DNA of 64,000 nt from Sphingomonas sp. PP-CC-1A-547 (GTDB lineage Bacteria; Pseudomonadota; Alphaproteobacteria; Sphingomonadales; Sphingomonadaceae), in NCBI RefSeq assembly GCF_003610375.1, contig NZ_RAPZ01000014.1, forward strand, positions 124,001 through 188,000, written 5' to 3'. The notes beneath the pieces are model-generated. The model was not told the DNA's origin, did no database searches, and saw nothing but the letters and a program-made list of their open reading frames with translations. Position numbers and translations under genes: made by a program. Positions 36,879-46,168 of this stretch are shown piece after piece. Numbering within the stretch: position 1 is the first letter of the stretch; each line of letters opens with the position of its first letter.

Positions 36879-36896
36879 GATATTCTCCAATAATTC

Positions 36897-36996
36897 CGCC
36901 GCCCCGGCGGAGGCCGGGAATTTCGTCGTCCCAGCGGAGGCCGGGATCGCCGTCCCAAGCGAGCGGGGCGGGTCACCGGCGGGCGCCGGGATGACG
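36897..36996. repeat. Diverged palindromic repeat between mrcA and prfB
   Basis: GCCCCGGCGGAGGCCGGGAA, CCCAGCGGAGGCCGGGATCG and GCGGGCGCCGGGATGACG are partial copies of the type A/C arms arranged in tandem. Confidence 0.6.
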
Positions 36997-37010
36997 TCTA
37001 TATAAGCGCG

Positions 37011-39530
37011 CTAGTAGATTCCGCCTTGTCTTTGCAAGAAATCGCTGTCGCGCGGGGCTTCGGCCTTCTTCACCGCGGTCGTCGTCGTAGCAGCCGTGGG
37101 GGCAACATCGGAGCGACGCGCGGCGCGCCGCGGCTCGCTCTCGGGCTTGAACGCTTCCCAGATCACCGCGGGCTTTGGATCGCTGGTGTCGGGCCACGTG
37201 CCATAGACCGGCCGGCCGCTACCGCGATCGATCCGAACCATGCGGATTCCGGGGGGGGCGCGGAACGGCAGCTTGGGCAGATCCTCATACGCCTTCACCG
37301 CGAACTGCTTGAAGATCGGCGCGGCGAGCGTACCGCCTTGTGCCGCGCCACCAAGGTTCTTCGGCGTGTCGAAACCGATGTACAGCCCGCCGACGAACTG
37401 CGGCGTGCCCCCGACGAACCACACGTCGGTCGGGCCGTTGTTCGTGCCGGTCTTGCCGAACATCGGCCGGTCGAGATCACGCAGGGTCACCGCGGTACCG
37501 CGCTGGACGACGCCTTCGGTGATGTGGACCATCTGATAGGCGGTCATGGCGTCGAGCACCTGGCGCTGGCGCGTGATCGGCCGCGGCATCGGCTTGCCGT
37601 CCCAGTCGGGCGCGTTGCAGCGATCGCAGGGCCGCCAGTTCTCGGGCCAGATCACCTTGCCGTGGCGATCCTGGACGAAGTCGATCAGCGACGGCGGGCC
37701 GCCCTTGCCGTTGTTCGCGAGGATCGAATACGCGTTGACCATCCGCCCGACGGTCGTCTCGCCAGCGCCGAGCGCATAGGAGAGATAGGGCGCGTAATCG
37801 CCGACGCCCATCTTCTTGATCGTCGCGACCACCTTCGGCATGCCGGTCTGCGCGGCGGCGCGCACGGTCATCAGGTTGCGTGACTGCTCGATACCCCAGC
37901 GCATCGTATGCGGGCCGGACCCACGCGAATTGCCAAAGTTGCGGAAGCATTTCTGCCCCAGCCGCGCGCCCTGATAGACGCAGAACGGCCCGTCGACGAT
38001 GATCGACGCGGGCGTCATGCCGTTGTCGAGCGCGGCGGAATAGACGATCGGCTTGATCGTCGAGCCCGGCTGGCGCATCGCCTGAGTCGCGCGGTTGAAC
38101 GCCTGCAACCGGTCGTCGAACCCGCCCTGCATCGCCAGCACGCGGCCCGACGCAGGCTCCTCGACGACGAACGCGCCCGAGACCTTGGGAATCGCCCGTA
38201 ACGCGAACGAACCACCGTCCGGCGCCACCGCGATGATGTCGCCAACCTCGATCGCCCCGAACGCGTTGCCGCCCTTGCCGCGCACCGGCATCTGCGCCGC
38301 GTAGCGTGGCAACGTGCCGGTCTTGCCGGTGCGGAAGCCGAGGCTCCAGGCGTTGCCGTCCTTGCCGGTGACAATCGCCGCGACCCAATCCCGATAATCG
38401 AGCGCGATATTGCTGTTGAGCAGAGGCTGGAGCCAGTTGTCGTCCTCGATCTCGACATGACGGATCGGGCCGTTCCAGCCGCGTCCGCTGTCGAACCGCA
38501 CCAGGCCATCACGCAAGGCCTGCTGCGCGAGATCCTGCAACTTCGCGTCGAACGAGGTCCGCACCCACAGCCCGCCCGAATAGACGCTGTAGGGGCCATC
38601 CTTCGCGTTCTCGCCGAACTTGGCCATCAACTGGCGGCGGACTTCCTCGACGAAATACCCGCCGACGCTCTCGAACTTCGGCGTGCGGCGCATCACCGCG
38701 CCGAGCGGCTCGGCATTCGCCTGGTCATGCTGCGCGCGGGTGATGAAGCCGTTGTCGAGCATCCGGTTCAGCACGTAATTGCGCCGCGTCATGGCCTTCT
38801 CGGTGTTGCGCACCGGATCGTAGTTCGACGGACCCTTGGGCAGGATCGCGAGATACGCCATCTGCGCCAGATCGAGCTGGTCGAGGTCCTTGTCGAAATA
38901 GGCGTGGGACGCCGCCTCGACGCCGAACGCGTTACGGCCGAGCGCGATCTGGTTGAGGTACAGCTCGAGGATCTGCTCCTTGGTCAGCGTGTCCTCGATC
39001 TTGTACGCCAGCACCGCCTCGCGCAGCTTGCGCGACGGCGAATAGGCGTTGCCGATCAACAGGTTCTTCGCGACCTGCTGCGTGATCGTCGAGCCGCCCT
39101 TGGCGCGCTTTCCCGTGCCGAGCTTGGTCGCATAATCGTACACCGCGCCGGCGAGGCCGGGATAATCGACGCCGTGATGCTCGAAGAACGACTTGTCCTC
39201 GGCGGCGAGGAACGCCTTTACCAGCAGCGGCGGATATTCGGCATAGCTCAGCTCGACGCGCCGTTCGCGGGCGTAGCTGTGGATCGGCGCGCCATCGATC
39301 CCGCGGACGTTGGTCGGCAGCGGTGGCTCGTAGGTGCGCAACGTGTCCACGGAAGGCAGGTCACGCATGACCGCGAACCAGAACGCGAAGATCGCGACGA
39401 AGCCGAGCGCGACCAGCGCCAACGCCGCCTTAGTCCACCGACTCGCCCACGCACGCGAGACCCTGCCGCGCAGCCGGTCGGAAGTGCGGCCTGTCGCCGT
39501 CGTCGAGGTGGGGGAGGGATCGGACGCCAT
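37011..39530 (-). CDS. mrcA: Penicillin-binding protein 1A (bifunctional transglycosylase/transpeptidase)
   Basis: This inner-membrane enzyme polymerises and cross-links peptidoglycan. The 839-residue product has one membrane anchor (about residues 28-52). The GT51 domain carries EDKSFFEHHGVD with the catalytic glutamate, and KGGSTITQQVAKNLL. An OB-like insertion follows, then the transpeptidase domain with STIK (PGSTIKPIVYSAAL), SRN and KTGT (GKTGTNNGPTD). The start MASDPSPTS is chosen; the frame extends to 39956, but that part is a reading of two palindromic repeats and is not protein-like. It heads the operon mrcA-prfB-methyltransferase. Confidence 0.95.
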   Translation of the reverse strand: MASDPSPTSTTATGRTSDRLRGRVSRAWASRWTKAALALVALGFVAIFAFWFAVMRDLPSVDTLRTYEPPLPTNVRGIDGAPIHSYARERRVELSYAEYPPLLVKAFLAAEDKSFFEHHGVDYPGLAGAVYDYATKLGTGKRAKGGSTITQQVAKNLLIGNAYSPSRKLREAVLAYKIEDTLTKEQILELYLNQIALGRNAFGVEAASHAYFDKDLDQLDLAQMAYLAILPKGPSNYDPVRNTEKAMTRRNYVLNRMLDNGFITRAQHDQANAEPLGAVMRRTPKFESVGGYFVEEVRRQLMAKFGENAKDGPYSVYSGGLWVRTSFDAKLQDLAQQALRDGLVRFDSGRGWNGPIRHVEIEDDNWLQPLLNSNIALDYRDWVAAIVTGKDGNAWSLGFRTGKTGTLPRYAAQMPVRGKGGNAFGAIEVGDIIAVAPDGGSFALRAIPKVSGAFVVEEPASGRVLAMQGGFDDRLQAFNRATQAMRQPGSTIKPIVYSAALDNGMTPASIIVDGPFCVYQGARLGQKCFRNFGNSRGSGPHTMRWGIEQSRNLMTVRAAAQTGMPKVVATIKKMGVGDYAPYLSYALGAGETTVGRMVNAYSILANNGKGGPPSLIDFVQDRHGKVIWPENWRPCDRCNAPDWDGKPMPRPITRQRQVLDAMTAYQMVHITEGVVQRGTAVTLRDLDRPMFGKTGTNNGPTDVWFVGGTPQFVGGLYIGFDTPKNLGGAAQGGTLAAPIFKQFAVKAYEDLPKLPFRAPPGIRMVRIDRGSGRPVYGTWPDTSDPKPAVIWEAFKPESEPRRAARRSDVAPTAATTTTAVKKAEAPRDSDFLQRQGGIY

Positions 39531-39672
39531 GATTACTGGCGGAGCGTCTAGCAGGTTCGCGAGCGCTTGCCAGCCTTCGGTGGTGGGGGGGGCGGGGTGG
39601 GCTGTCGCAACGCGTTCGGCAAAGGTTGCTGCTCCAAGCTCGCCCGGTGCTAAGTCCGCCCGCCTATGCGCA

Positions 39673-39776
39673 CCACCCCGGCGAAGGCCGGGGCCCAATT
39701 GGAGAGGTAGCAATAACGGAGCGCAACGGCCTTCACCGCCGTTTCCAAATTGGACCCCGGCCTTCGCCGGGGCGGT
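39673..39776. repeat. Type A palindromic repeat
   Basis: CCACCCCGGCGAAGGCCGGG and CCTTCGCCGGGGCGG arms, with an interior of ATAACGGAGCGCAACG. It lies in the divergent mrcA/hrpB gap. Confidence 0.9.
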
Positions 39777-39821
39777 ATGGTTGGCGGTTGGGTAAGCCAT
39801 CGACTTCCACCGAGCCCAGCG

Positions 39822-39943
39822 ATCCTCCCCCGCCAGGGGGAGGTGGCGCGAAGCGACGGAGGGGGAGGATACGAAACATCGGTTTCCCTTACCTCCCCCT
39901 CCGTCAGGCAAGTGCCTGCCACCTCCCCCTGGCGGGGGAGGAT
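39822..39943. repeat. Type D palindromic repeat
   Basis: ATCCTCCCCCGCCAGGGGGA and CCCCTGGCGGGGGAGGAT ends, with GACGGAGGGGGA and TCCCCCTCCGTC inner arms. It is the only copy of this family in the window. Confidence 0.85.
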
Positions 39944-40039
39944 CGAAGGCGCGCAATCATCGGTTTGAACCCGCGCCTTCCCAAGGGACCGCTCAAGCAA
40001 AACCTGTCGCCAACCCCGCTACTGTGGCAGCAGGCGCGC

Positions 40040-42562
40040 ATGACCCCGCCGCCGCTCCCGATCCTAGCCGTACTCCCCGAGCTCCTCGCCACCCTACGCG
40101 ACCGCACCTCCGCGGTCCTCGTCGCTCCCCCAGGTGCCGGCAAGACCACGGCAGTAGCGCCGGCCCTCCTCACCGAACCCTGGTGCACCGGCGAGATCCT
40201 TCTCCTCTCCCCCCGCCGTCTGGCCGCCCGCGCCGCCGCCGAACGCATGGCCTCGACTGCTGGCGAGCCCGTCGGGCAGACCTTCGGCTACGCGACCCGC
40301 ATGGACAGCAAGCGCTCCGCCGCAACGCGCGTCACGGTCATCACGGAAGGCATCTTCGTCGCGCGCATCCAGGCCGACCCCGAACTCGCCGGCGTCTCCG
40401 CGGTGCTGTTCGACGAAGTCCACGAACGCAGCCTCGACGGCGATTTCGGCCTCGCGCTGGCGCTCGACGTTCAAGCCGGCTTCCGCCCCGACCTCCGCAT
40501 CGTCGCGATGTCCGCAACGCTCGACGGCGCAAGGTTCGCGGCGTTGATGGACGAGGCCCCCGTCATCGAAAGCGAAGGCCGCAGCTACCCACTCACCCTC
40601 CGTCACATCGGTCGCCAAGCCGAACTCCGCATCGAGGACTCGGTCGCCGCCGCGATCCGTCGCGCACTTGGCGAAGCGGAGGGCGGCGTGCTCGCCTTCC
40701 TCCCCGGCGTCGCGGAGATCGAACGCACCGCCGACCGCCTCGCCAACCTGCCCGACGACATCGTCCTCCACGAACTCCACGGCAGCCTCGATCCCGCAGC
40801 CCAGCGCGCCGCGATCCTTCCCGAACCGGACGGCCGGCGGAAGGTCGTGCTCGCCACCAGCATCGCCGAGACCAGCCTGACGCTCGACGGCATCCGCATC
40901 GTCGTCGACTCCGGGCTGGCGAGACGCCCCCGCTACGACCGCGCGGCGGGGATGACGCGCCTGGTCACCGAACGTGCGAGCCAGGCGGCGGTCACGCAAC
41001 GCGCCGGCCGCGCCGCGCGGCTCGGACCGGGCGTGGCGTATCGATTGTGGGAGGAAGCGGCGACGGCCGGCCTTCCACGGTACGACCCGCCAGAAATCCT
41101 GGAGGCGGACCTGTCCGCGCTAGTCCTTGCCTGCGCACTTTGGGGCGTCGGTGATCCGCGAGACCTCCGCTGGATCGACCCGCCCCCCGCCGCCGCGATC
41201 GACGAGGCGATGGCGCGGCTGACGACGTTGCAGGCGATCGAAGACGGCCGTCCGACGTCGCATGGCCGCGCGATCGCGAAACTGCCGATGCCGCCGAGAC
41301 TGGCGCACATGCTTCTGCGGGCGGGGGAGCGCGGCTTGGCAAATACGGCAGCCCAAATCGCAGTCCTGCTCGGCGAACGCGGCATTGGAGGTCAGGACGT
41401 CGATCTAGAAACCCGCCTCCGCCGCTGGAAAACCGAACGCGGGTCCAAGGCGCAGGCGGCAAGAGCGATGGCGGACAAGTGGGCACGCCTTGCTCCCCTC
41501 CTGCTTGCGGGAGGGGTTGGGGGAGGGCGCGACATACCCCAAGTGCGCGGCACTGCTGGGTCAGCCCCTCCCCCGACCCCTCCCGCAAGCGGAAGGGGGG
41601 CAGAAGTTTGCGTCGCGCTGGGCTTCCCCGACCGTGTCGCACGCCGCCGTGATCCGTCCGGCGAAACCTGGGCCTCGGTCGGCGGACGCGGGTTCAAACT
41701 CGACCCGACCTCACCACTCGCCCGCTCCGAATGGCTCGCCGTCGCCGACATGCAGGGCTCTGCCGCCGGCGCGCGCATCCTCTCCGCCGTAGCGATCGAC
41801 CAGGCTACCGTCGAAACCCTCTTCGCCGATCGCATCGACTCCCGCCGCACCGTCACGTTCGACCCGACGACCGGCGGCATCCAGACGCTGCGCGAACGCC
41901 GCCTCGGGGCGATCCGTTTGTCGAGCGGCCCCGACAGCGGCGCCGACCCAGACGCGATCCTTGCTGCGCTCATCGACGGCGTCCGCGAGCACGGCCTCGC
42001 GCTGCTACCATGGAGCGACGGCGCCCAGGCCCTGCGCGACCGCGCCGCCTATGCCGGCGTCCCGCTCGACGACGCGACCCTGCTCGACCGCGCCGACGAA
42101 TGGCTCGCACCGCTTCTGACCGGCAAGCGCCGACTCGACGTGATCGCCCCCGGCGCGCTCGCCGAAGCCTTGCGCAACCTGCTCGGCTGGGACGCGATGC
42201 AGACGATCAACCGCCTCGCGCCGCCCGATTTCACCAGCCCCGCCGGCAGCACGCACGCGATCGACTACGCAGCCGAAGGCGGGCCGCGCGTCGAACTCCG
42301 GGTTCAAGCGCTGTTCGGGCTCGCAATCCACCCGGTGATCGGCGAGGCGCGCGTACCGCTGGTGCTGAGCCTTACATCCCCCGCCGGCCGCCCGATCCAG
42401 ACCACACGCGACCTCCCCGGATTCTGGGCCGGCAGTTGGACCGCGGTGGCGAAGGAAATGCGCGGCCGCTACCCCAAGCATCCCTGGCCCGACGACCCCG
42501 CTGCAGCGTCCGCCACACTGCGCACGAAAAAGGCGGATGCAAGGGCCGCCGGTTCGCGATAA
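40040..42562 (+). CDS. hrpB: ATP-dependent helicase HrpB, with an in-frame palindromic insertion
   Basis: This DEAH-type helicase has 840 residues: Walker A APPGAGKTT near 33, DEVH in LFDEVHERS near 133, SATLD near 162, the C-terminal RecA lobe with QRAGRAARL, then the HA2-like and HrpB C-terminal domains. Its cellular role is poorly known. Near residues 485-521 a type F palindromic element is translated as LLLAGGVGGG...PTPPASGRGAE, between KWARLA and the conserved LGFPDRVARRR. The ATG is the first plausible start after the repeats; only a weak AGG lies upstream. It is followed directly by the complex I subunit gene. Confidence 0.92.
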   Translation: MTPPPLPILAVLPELLATLRDRTSAVLVAPPGAGKTTAVAPALLTEPWCTGEILLLSPRRLAARAAAERMASTAGEPVGQTFGYATRMDSKRSAATRVTVITEGIFVARIQADPELAGVSAVLFDEVHERSLDGDFGLALALDVQAGFRPDLRIVAMSATLDGARFAALMDEAPVIESEGRSYPLTLRHIGRQAELRIEDSVAAAIRRALGEAEGGVLAFLPGVAEIERTADRLANLPDDIVLHELHGSLDPAAQRAAILPEPDGRRKVVLATSIAETSLTLDGIRIVVDSGLARRPRYDRAAGMTRLVTERASQAAVTQRAGRAARLGPGVAYRLWEEAATAGLPRYDPPEILEADLSALVLACALWGVGDPRDLRWIDPPPAAAIDEAMARLTTLQAIEDGRPTSHGRAIAKLPMPPRLAHMLLRAGERGLANTAAQIAVLLGERGIGGQDVDLETRLRRWKTERGSKAQAARAMADKWARLAPLLLAGGVGGGRDIPQVRGTAGSAPPPTPPASGRGAEVCVALGFPDRVARRRDPSGETWASVGGRGFKLDPTSPLARSEWLAVADMQGSAAGARILSAVAIDQATVETLFADRIDSRRTVTFDPTTGGIQTLRERRLGAIRLSSGPDSGADPDAILAALIDGVREHGLALLPWSDGAQALRDRAAYAGVPLDDATLLDRADEWLAPLLTGKRRLDVIAPGALAEALRNLLGWDAMQTINRLAPPDFTSPAGSTHAIDYAAEGGPRVELRVQALFGLAIHPVIGEARVPLVLSLTSPAGRPIQTTRDLPGFWAGSWTAVAKEMRGRYPKHPWPDDPAAASATLRTKKADARAAGSR
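41492..41601. repeat. Type F palindromic element inside hrpB
   Basis: GCTCCCCTCCTGCTTGCGGG and CTCCCGCAAGCGGAAGGGGG hairpins enclose about 45 bases. The element is read in frame in hrpB without any stop. Confidence 0.9.
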
Positions 42563-42571
42563 GGGGGGCTC

Positions 42572-42853
42572 ATGCCAACCGCCCGTATCTTCCAGCGCCC
42601 CAAGAACGCCATGCAGTCCGGCAAGCACCGGACCGACGCCTGGCAGCTCGAATTCGAACCGTCGGAGCCCAAGCGCCCCGACCCGCTCACCGGCTGGGCC
42701 GGCAGCGGCGACACCCGCGACCAGCTGCGCCTGCTGTTCCCGACTGCAGAAGCCGCGATCGCGCACTGCGAGCGCGAGGGGTTCGGCTACACCGTCGTGC
42801 CAGCGCCGCAGAAGACGCTGAAGCTGCAGAGCTACGCGGACAACTTCAAATAA
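42572..42853 (+). CDS. NADH dehydrogenase complex I accessory subunit (NDUFS4-like)
   Basis: This is a 93-residue protein of the ETC_C1_NDUFS4 family, the 18-kDa accessory subunit shared by alphaproteobacterial and mitochondrial complex I. It has ARIFQRPKNAMQSGKHRTDAW at the N-terminus and the conserved W(T)GSGDTRDQLRLLF block, then EAAIAHCEREGFGYTV. It should sit on the matrix-arm side of complex I and help assembly. AAGGGGG lies just before the ATG, within ten bases of the hrpB stop. No nuo operon is in this window. Confidence 0.93.
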   Translation: MPTARIFQRPKNAMQSGKHRTDAWQLEFEPSEPKRPDPLTGWAGSGDTRDQLRLLFPTAEAAIAHCEREGFGYTVVPAPQKTLKLQSYADNFK

Positions 42854-42888
42854 GCCCGCGGGAGCGGCGCTAGGCCCTCCCGCACCTC

Positions 42889-42947
42889 CTTGTTCTCCCG
42901 CGAAGGCGGGCGCCCAGTCTGGGTCCCCGCCTTCGCGGGGAAACAGG
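42889..42947. repeat. Type B palindromic repeat
   Basis: CTTGTTCTCCCGCGAAGGCG through CTTCGCGGGGAAACAGG. It separates two convergent genes and might aid transcription termination. Confidence 0.88.
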
Positions 42948-42953
42948 TCTTGG

Positions 42954-43457
42954 TTAGAGGATCGACCCAGCCAGGATCAGCAGCATCTTGGTATCGATCG
43001 CCACGCCCGCCTTCCGCTTCTCGGCCACGAACGCCGGCACGTCCGCCAGCGGCACCCGGTGCACCGTGATGTTCTCGTCGCCATCGCCGCCGCCATCGCT
43101 CACCTTCGTGAGCCCGGTCGCGCGGACCAGCGTGAAGCATTCCGACGTCATCCCCGGCGACGAATAGAACACCCCCAGGTCCTCGATCGCGTCCGCGCGG
43201 TAGCCAGTCTCTTCCTCCAGTTCGCGGCCGGCGGCTACCGCGACGCTCTCGCCCGCGGTTTCGTCACCGACCAGCCCGGCCGGCAGTTCGAGACACGCGC
43301 GGCCCAGCGGCACGCGGAACTGCTCCACCAGGATAACGTCGCCCTCGTCGATCGCGACGATTACCGCCGCTGCGATCTCGCCCTGGCGCGCGGCGAATTC
43401 CCATGTGCCTTCGGTCTGCACGGTCAGGAATTTCCCGGCCCATACGGTCTTGCTCAT
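42954..43457 (-). CDS. NUDIX hydrolase, ADP-ribose pyrophosphatase-like
   Basis: The 167-residue protein has the NUDIX box spread over GLVGDETAGESVAVAAGREL followed by EEETGY, with the REL/EE metal-binding glutamates. The upstream beta-strands (VILVEQFRVPLGRACLELPAG) are typical of the NudF ADP-ribose branch. It should hydrolyse nucleoside diphosphates linked to another moiety, probably ADP-ribose. The ATG overlaps the stop of the TPM-domain gene (ATGA). A longer frame to 43991 runs antiphase through that neighbour. Confidence 0.9.
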   Translation of the reverse strand: MSKTVWAGKFLTVQTEGTWEFAARQGEIAAAVIVAIDEGDVILVEQFRVPLGRACLELPAGLVGDETAGESVAVAAGRELEEETGYRADAIEDLGVFYSSPGMTSECFTLVRATGLTKVSDGGGDGDENITVHRVPLADVPAFVAEKRKAGVAIDTKMLLILAGSIL

Positions 43458-44119
43458 AATTCGATCAGCCTGTCCGGAAGTTCGTTCACCGGCGCACCGG
43501 TCCGTGGAAAATGTTCGGCGAGCACCGCCCCGATCTGCGCAACCGCGTCTGCCATGCCGTCGGCGGGACGATCGTCGCGAACGCCGGCAAGCACTGCCGC
43601 CATCGCCGCGCCCCAGGTCTCGTTGGGCACGCGCGAGTGGATCGCGTCGTCGGCGATGATCTCCGCGCGGTGCTCGGCCAGCGACAGATACAGCAGTACG
43701 CCGGTCGAGCCCTTGGTCCGCTTCTCGGCCCCCGCCCGGAACAGGAGCAAGGCCCGCCGCCGCACGCGCCGCGCCTTGGTCGCACCCGGGGTCAGCGCGA
43801 GCCGCGCCGGCGTCCATGCCAGCACCAGCCGCACCGCCAGGAACACAAGGGTTACCAGCACCAGCGCGACCACGTACAGCGCACCCTGTGGTGCCGCCTG
43901 CCAAGGATCGACCCGCGCGTAGATATGGTCCGCCGCGACCGGATGGTACGCGAGCAGCGCCAGCGTCAGCAGCATCGCCAGCGCGCCCCAATGCATCGAC
44001 ACGTCGTGATAGGCATCGGACTGCCGTGCGACGATCGTGACGATCTCGCCGGTCGTCGCGGTCTCCGCCTTGGTGACCGCGGCGGTGACGCGGTCGTGGT
44101 CGGTGTCGCTCAATCGCAT
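43454..44119 (-). CDS. TPM-domain membrane protein
   Basis: The 221-residue product begins with a TPM-fold stretch (VTAAVTKAETATTGEIVTIV) and has two membrane helices (about residues 44-60 and 85-110). It continues with the rest of the TPM-like fold (TGVLLYLSLAEHRAEIIAD). It is a relative of the YgcG-type protein encoded just upstream, and the three genes LemA, TPM protein and this one form a common bacterial envelope cluster of unclear function. Its start is one base after the preceding stop. Confidence 0.82.
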   Translation of the reverse strand: MRLSDTDHDRVTAAVTKAETATTGEIVTIVARQSDAYHDVSMHWGALAMLLTLALLAYHPVAADHIYARVDPWQAAPQGALYVVALVLVTLVFLAVRLVLAWTPARLALTPGATKARRVRRRALLLFRAGAEKRTKGSTGVLLYLSLAEHRAEIIADDAIHSRVPNETWGAAMAAVLAGVRDDRPADGMADAVAQIGAVLAEHFPRTGAPVNELPDRLIEL

Positions 44120-44120
44120 G

Positions 44121-44978
44121 TCACCATCCCCCCGATGCGCCGCCGCCGCCGCCGGATCCACCGCCGCCGCCGCCGAAACCACCACCGCCCCAGCCGCCGC
44201 CGCCGCTATCGCTGCCGCCGCCCCAGCTTCCGCCGCCGCCACTGCCGCCGCTGCGGGTCATCGCGTCGGCGATGCTCCACAACACGATCGGCAAGGCGCC
44301 ACTGCCACCGCTCCGGCTGCCGCCATCGACGTAATTCTTGCCACCCGCGCGCCGCGATATCATCGGAATGACGATCGCCGCCAGGACGATCCCGAAGAAG
44401 ATCAGCCCGATCGGCACACCGCCGCCGCCTGAGTTCGAACGACGATGCGTCTTGTCATACTCGGCCGCCGCAGCCGTAACCTTCGCGCGCGCCTCCGCAT
44501 CGGGCAGCGCAAGCTGGTCTGCCACCGCGTTGGTCCCCGCGACGATCCCGCCGGGAATGTCCCCCGCCTTGAAACGCGGCAGGATGTCCTGGTTGATGAC
44601 GACGCTGGAGAACGCGTCGGTCAGCACCGGCTCAAGCCCGTAGCCGACCTCAATCCTCACCTTCCGGTCGTTCGGCGCGACCAGCAGGATCGCGCCGTTG
44701 TTCGCATCCTTCAGCCCGACGCCCCAGCTCCGCAGCAGGCTATTGCCGTAATCCTCGATCGGATAGCCTTCGAGATCGGGCACCGTCGCGACCACCAGCT
44801 GGTTGCCGGTCGTCTTCTGGAGCTCGTCGAGCCGCTTGGTCAGCGCCGCTTCCTGATCGGGCGGGATGACGTTCGCGGTGTCGACGACGAAGCCGGTGAA
44901 CTTCGGGAAGGTCTGCGCGGTTGCGGTACCGCTTCCCAGCAGCACCGCGAACGCCAGCGTCAGGAAATGGCGGAGCAT
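44121..44978 (-). CDS. YgcG/TPM-domain envelope protein with glycine-rich C-terminal tail
   Basis: The 285-residue protein has a signal peptide (MLRHFLTLAFAVLLGSGTATAQ) and a TPM domain (about residues 28-150: GFVVDTANVIPPDQEAAL, NGAILLVAPNDRKVRIEVGYG). One membrane helix follows (about 195-212), then a tail of Gly/Ser repeats with scattered Trp ending in SGGW. The tail should lie on the cytoplasmic side and be disordered. It is co-transcribed with lemA (10 bases upstream) and the next TPM gene. The domain's activity is debated. Confidence 0.87.
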   Translation of the reverse strand: MLRHFLTLAFAVLLGSGTATAQTFPKFTGFVVDTANVIPPDQEAALTKRLDELQKTTGNQLVVATVPDLEGYPIEDYGNSLLRSWGVGLKDANNGAILLVAPNDRKVRIEVGYGLEPVLTDAFSSVVINQDILPRFKAGDIPGGIVAGTNAVADQLALPDAEARAKVTAAAAEYDKTHRRSNSGGGGVPIGLIFFGIVLAAIVIPMISRRAGGKNYVDGGSRSGGSGALPIVLWSIADAMTRSGGSGGGGSWGGGSDSGGGGWGGGGFGGGGGGSGGGGGASGGW

Positions 44979-44988
44979 AATGCCCCGA

Positions 44989-45585
44989 TCAGCTCGCGTT
45001 GCCGAAGTTCACCGTCGGCGCGGTCTCGGCGCCCGGCGTGGTCGCCGCGAACGGCACCATCGGCTTGGCGCCATAGAAGATCTTTGCGCCGACCGCGTCG
45101 GGGAAGGTGCGGATCTTGGTATTATAGGCCTGCACCGCGCCGTTATAGTCGCGCCGCGCGATCGTGATGCGGTTCTCGGTGCCCTCGAGCTGGCTCATCA
45201 GCGTGGTGTAGTTGCCCTGGCTCTTCAGCTCGGGATACGCCTCCTGCAAACGCTGCAGCGACACGCCGACGGCACCCTGGACGCGCTGATACTGCTCCAT
45301 CTTCGCCGGATCGGAGAGATCGGCGGCTGAAACCTGTACCGAGTTCGCGGCCGAGCGCGCTTGCGTCACCTGGACGAGGATGTCCTTTTCCTGCGCGCCT
45401 GCCGCCTTCACGGTCGCGACGAGGTTGGGGATCAGGTCCGCGCGGCGTTGATAATTGTTCTGGACGTCGGCCCAGCGTGCCTTCGCGGTCTCTTCCGCGG
45501 TCGGAATGCTGTTGATCCCGCACCCGGCCAGCGCCGATGCGAGGAGGATCGCGGCGGTACCGCGGGCGATTGGGGCACGTGACAT
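44989..45585 (-). CDS. LemA-family lipoprotein
   Basis: The 198-residue product has a signal peptide with lipobox (LLASALAGC). A long helical LemA domain follows with the conserved NNYQRRADLIPNLVATVK, ARSAANSVQVSAADLSD and an AYPELKSQGNY segment. LemA proteins are envelope helix bundles of uncertain role, usually encoded with TPM/YgcG proteins as here. AGGAG lies about seven bases before the ATG; the frame extension upstream to 45822 crosses into mscL and is rejected. Confidence 0.92.
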   Translation of the reverse strand: MSRAPIARGTAAILLASALAGCGINSIPTAEETAKARWADVQNNYQRRADLIPNLVATVKAAGAQEKDILVQVTQARSAANSVQVSAADLSDPAKMEQYQRVQGAVGVSLQRLQEAYPELKSQGNYTTLMSQLEGTENRITIARRDYNGAVQAYNTKIRTFPDAVGAKIFYGAKPMVPFAATTPGAETAPTVNFGNAS

Positions 45586-45688
45586 CGGGGCTCTCCTGAA
45601 TACCTGTATCACCCTCATAGGACAGTCGCGAGGGTTGGCGAAACCGAAATCGGTGGTTAGCGTCGGTGGTCCAACAGAGGGGGCGTAG

Positions 45689-46159
45689 ATGCTCAAGGAA
45701 TTCAAGGCGTTCATCATGCGCGGCAACGTGCTCGATCTCGCCATCGCGGTGATCATCGGCGCGGCGTTCGGCAAGATCGTCACGTCGCTGACCGACGACG
45801 TGCTGATGCCGGTAATCGGCAAGATCTTCGGCGGGCTCGATTTCTCGAGCTATTTCTGGCGGATGGGGCCGGTGCCGGAGAACTATGCGGGCTCGCTGAG
45901 CGATTACGCGGCATTGAAGAAGGCGGGCGTGCCGCTGCTCGGCTATGGCGCGTTCGCGACGCAGCTTGTCAATTTCGTGATCGTCGCGGGCATCATCTTC
46001 ATGATCCTGCGCGTGGTGAACCGGACGGCGGCGCTGATCGAGCGCGAGACGGCAAGGTTGAAGCGCGAGGAAGAGGCGGTGGCCGTCGCACCTGCGCCGG
46101 AGCCGGTCGAGATCGCGCTGCTCCGCGAAATCCGCGACGAGTTGAAGGCGCGGGGGTGA
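45689..46159 (+). CDS. mscL: Large-conductance mechanosensitive channel
   Basis: This inner-membrane emergency valve opens under hypo-osmotic shock. It has 156 residues, with the amphipathic N-terminal helix MLKEFKAFIMRGNVLDLAIA, TM1 containing VIIGAAFGKIVTSL, a periplasmic loop, TM2 (LVNFVIVAGIIFMILRVVN) and a charged cytoplasmic helix. GAGGGGG precedes the ATG. It is divergent from lemA over 100 bases. Confidence 0.97.
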   Translation: MLKEFKAFIMRGNVLDLAIAVIIGAAFGKIVTSLTDDVLMPVIGKIFGGLDFSSYFWRMGPVPENYAGSLSDYAALKKAGVPLLGYGAFATQLVNFVIVAGIIFMILRVVNRTAALIERETARLKREEEAVAVAPAPEPVEIALLREIRDELKARG

Positions 46160-46168
46160 TCGCCATGT

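Noticed and set aside
39531..39956. N-terminal extension of the mrcA frame
   Set aside because: It translates two palindromic repeats (types A and D) and lacks a ribosome site; the PBP1A start at 39530 fits the family.
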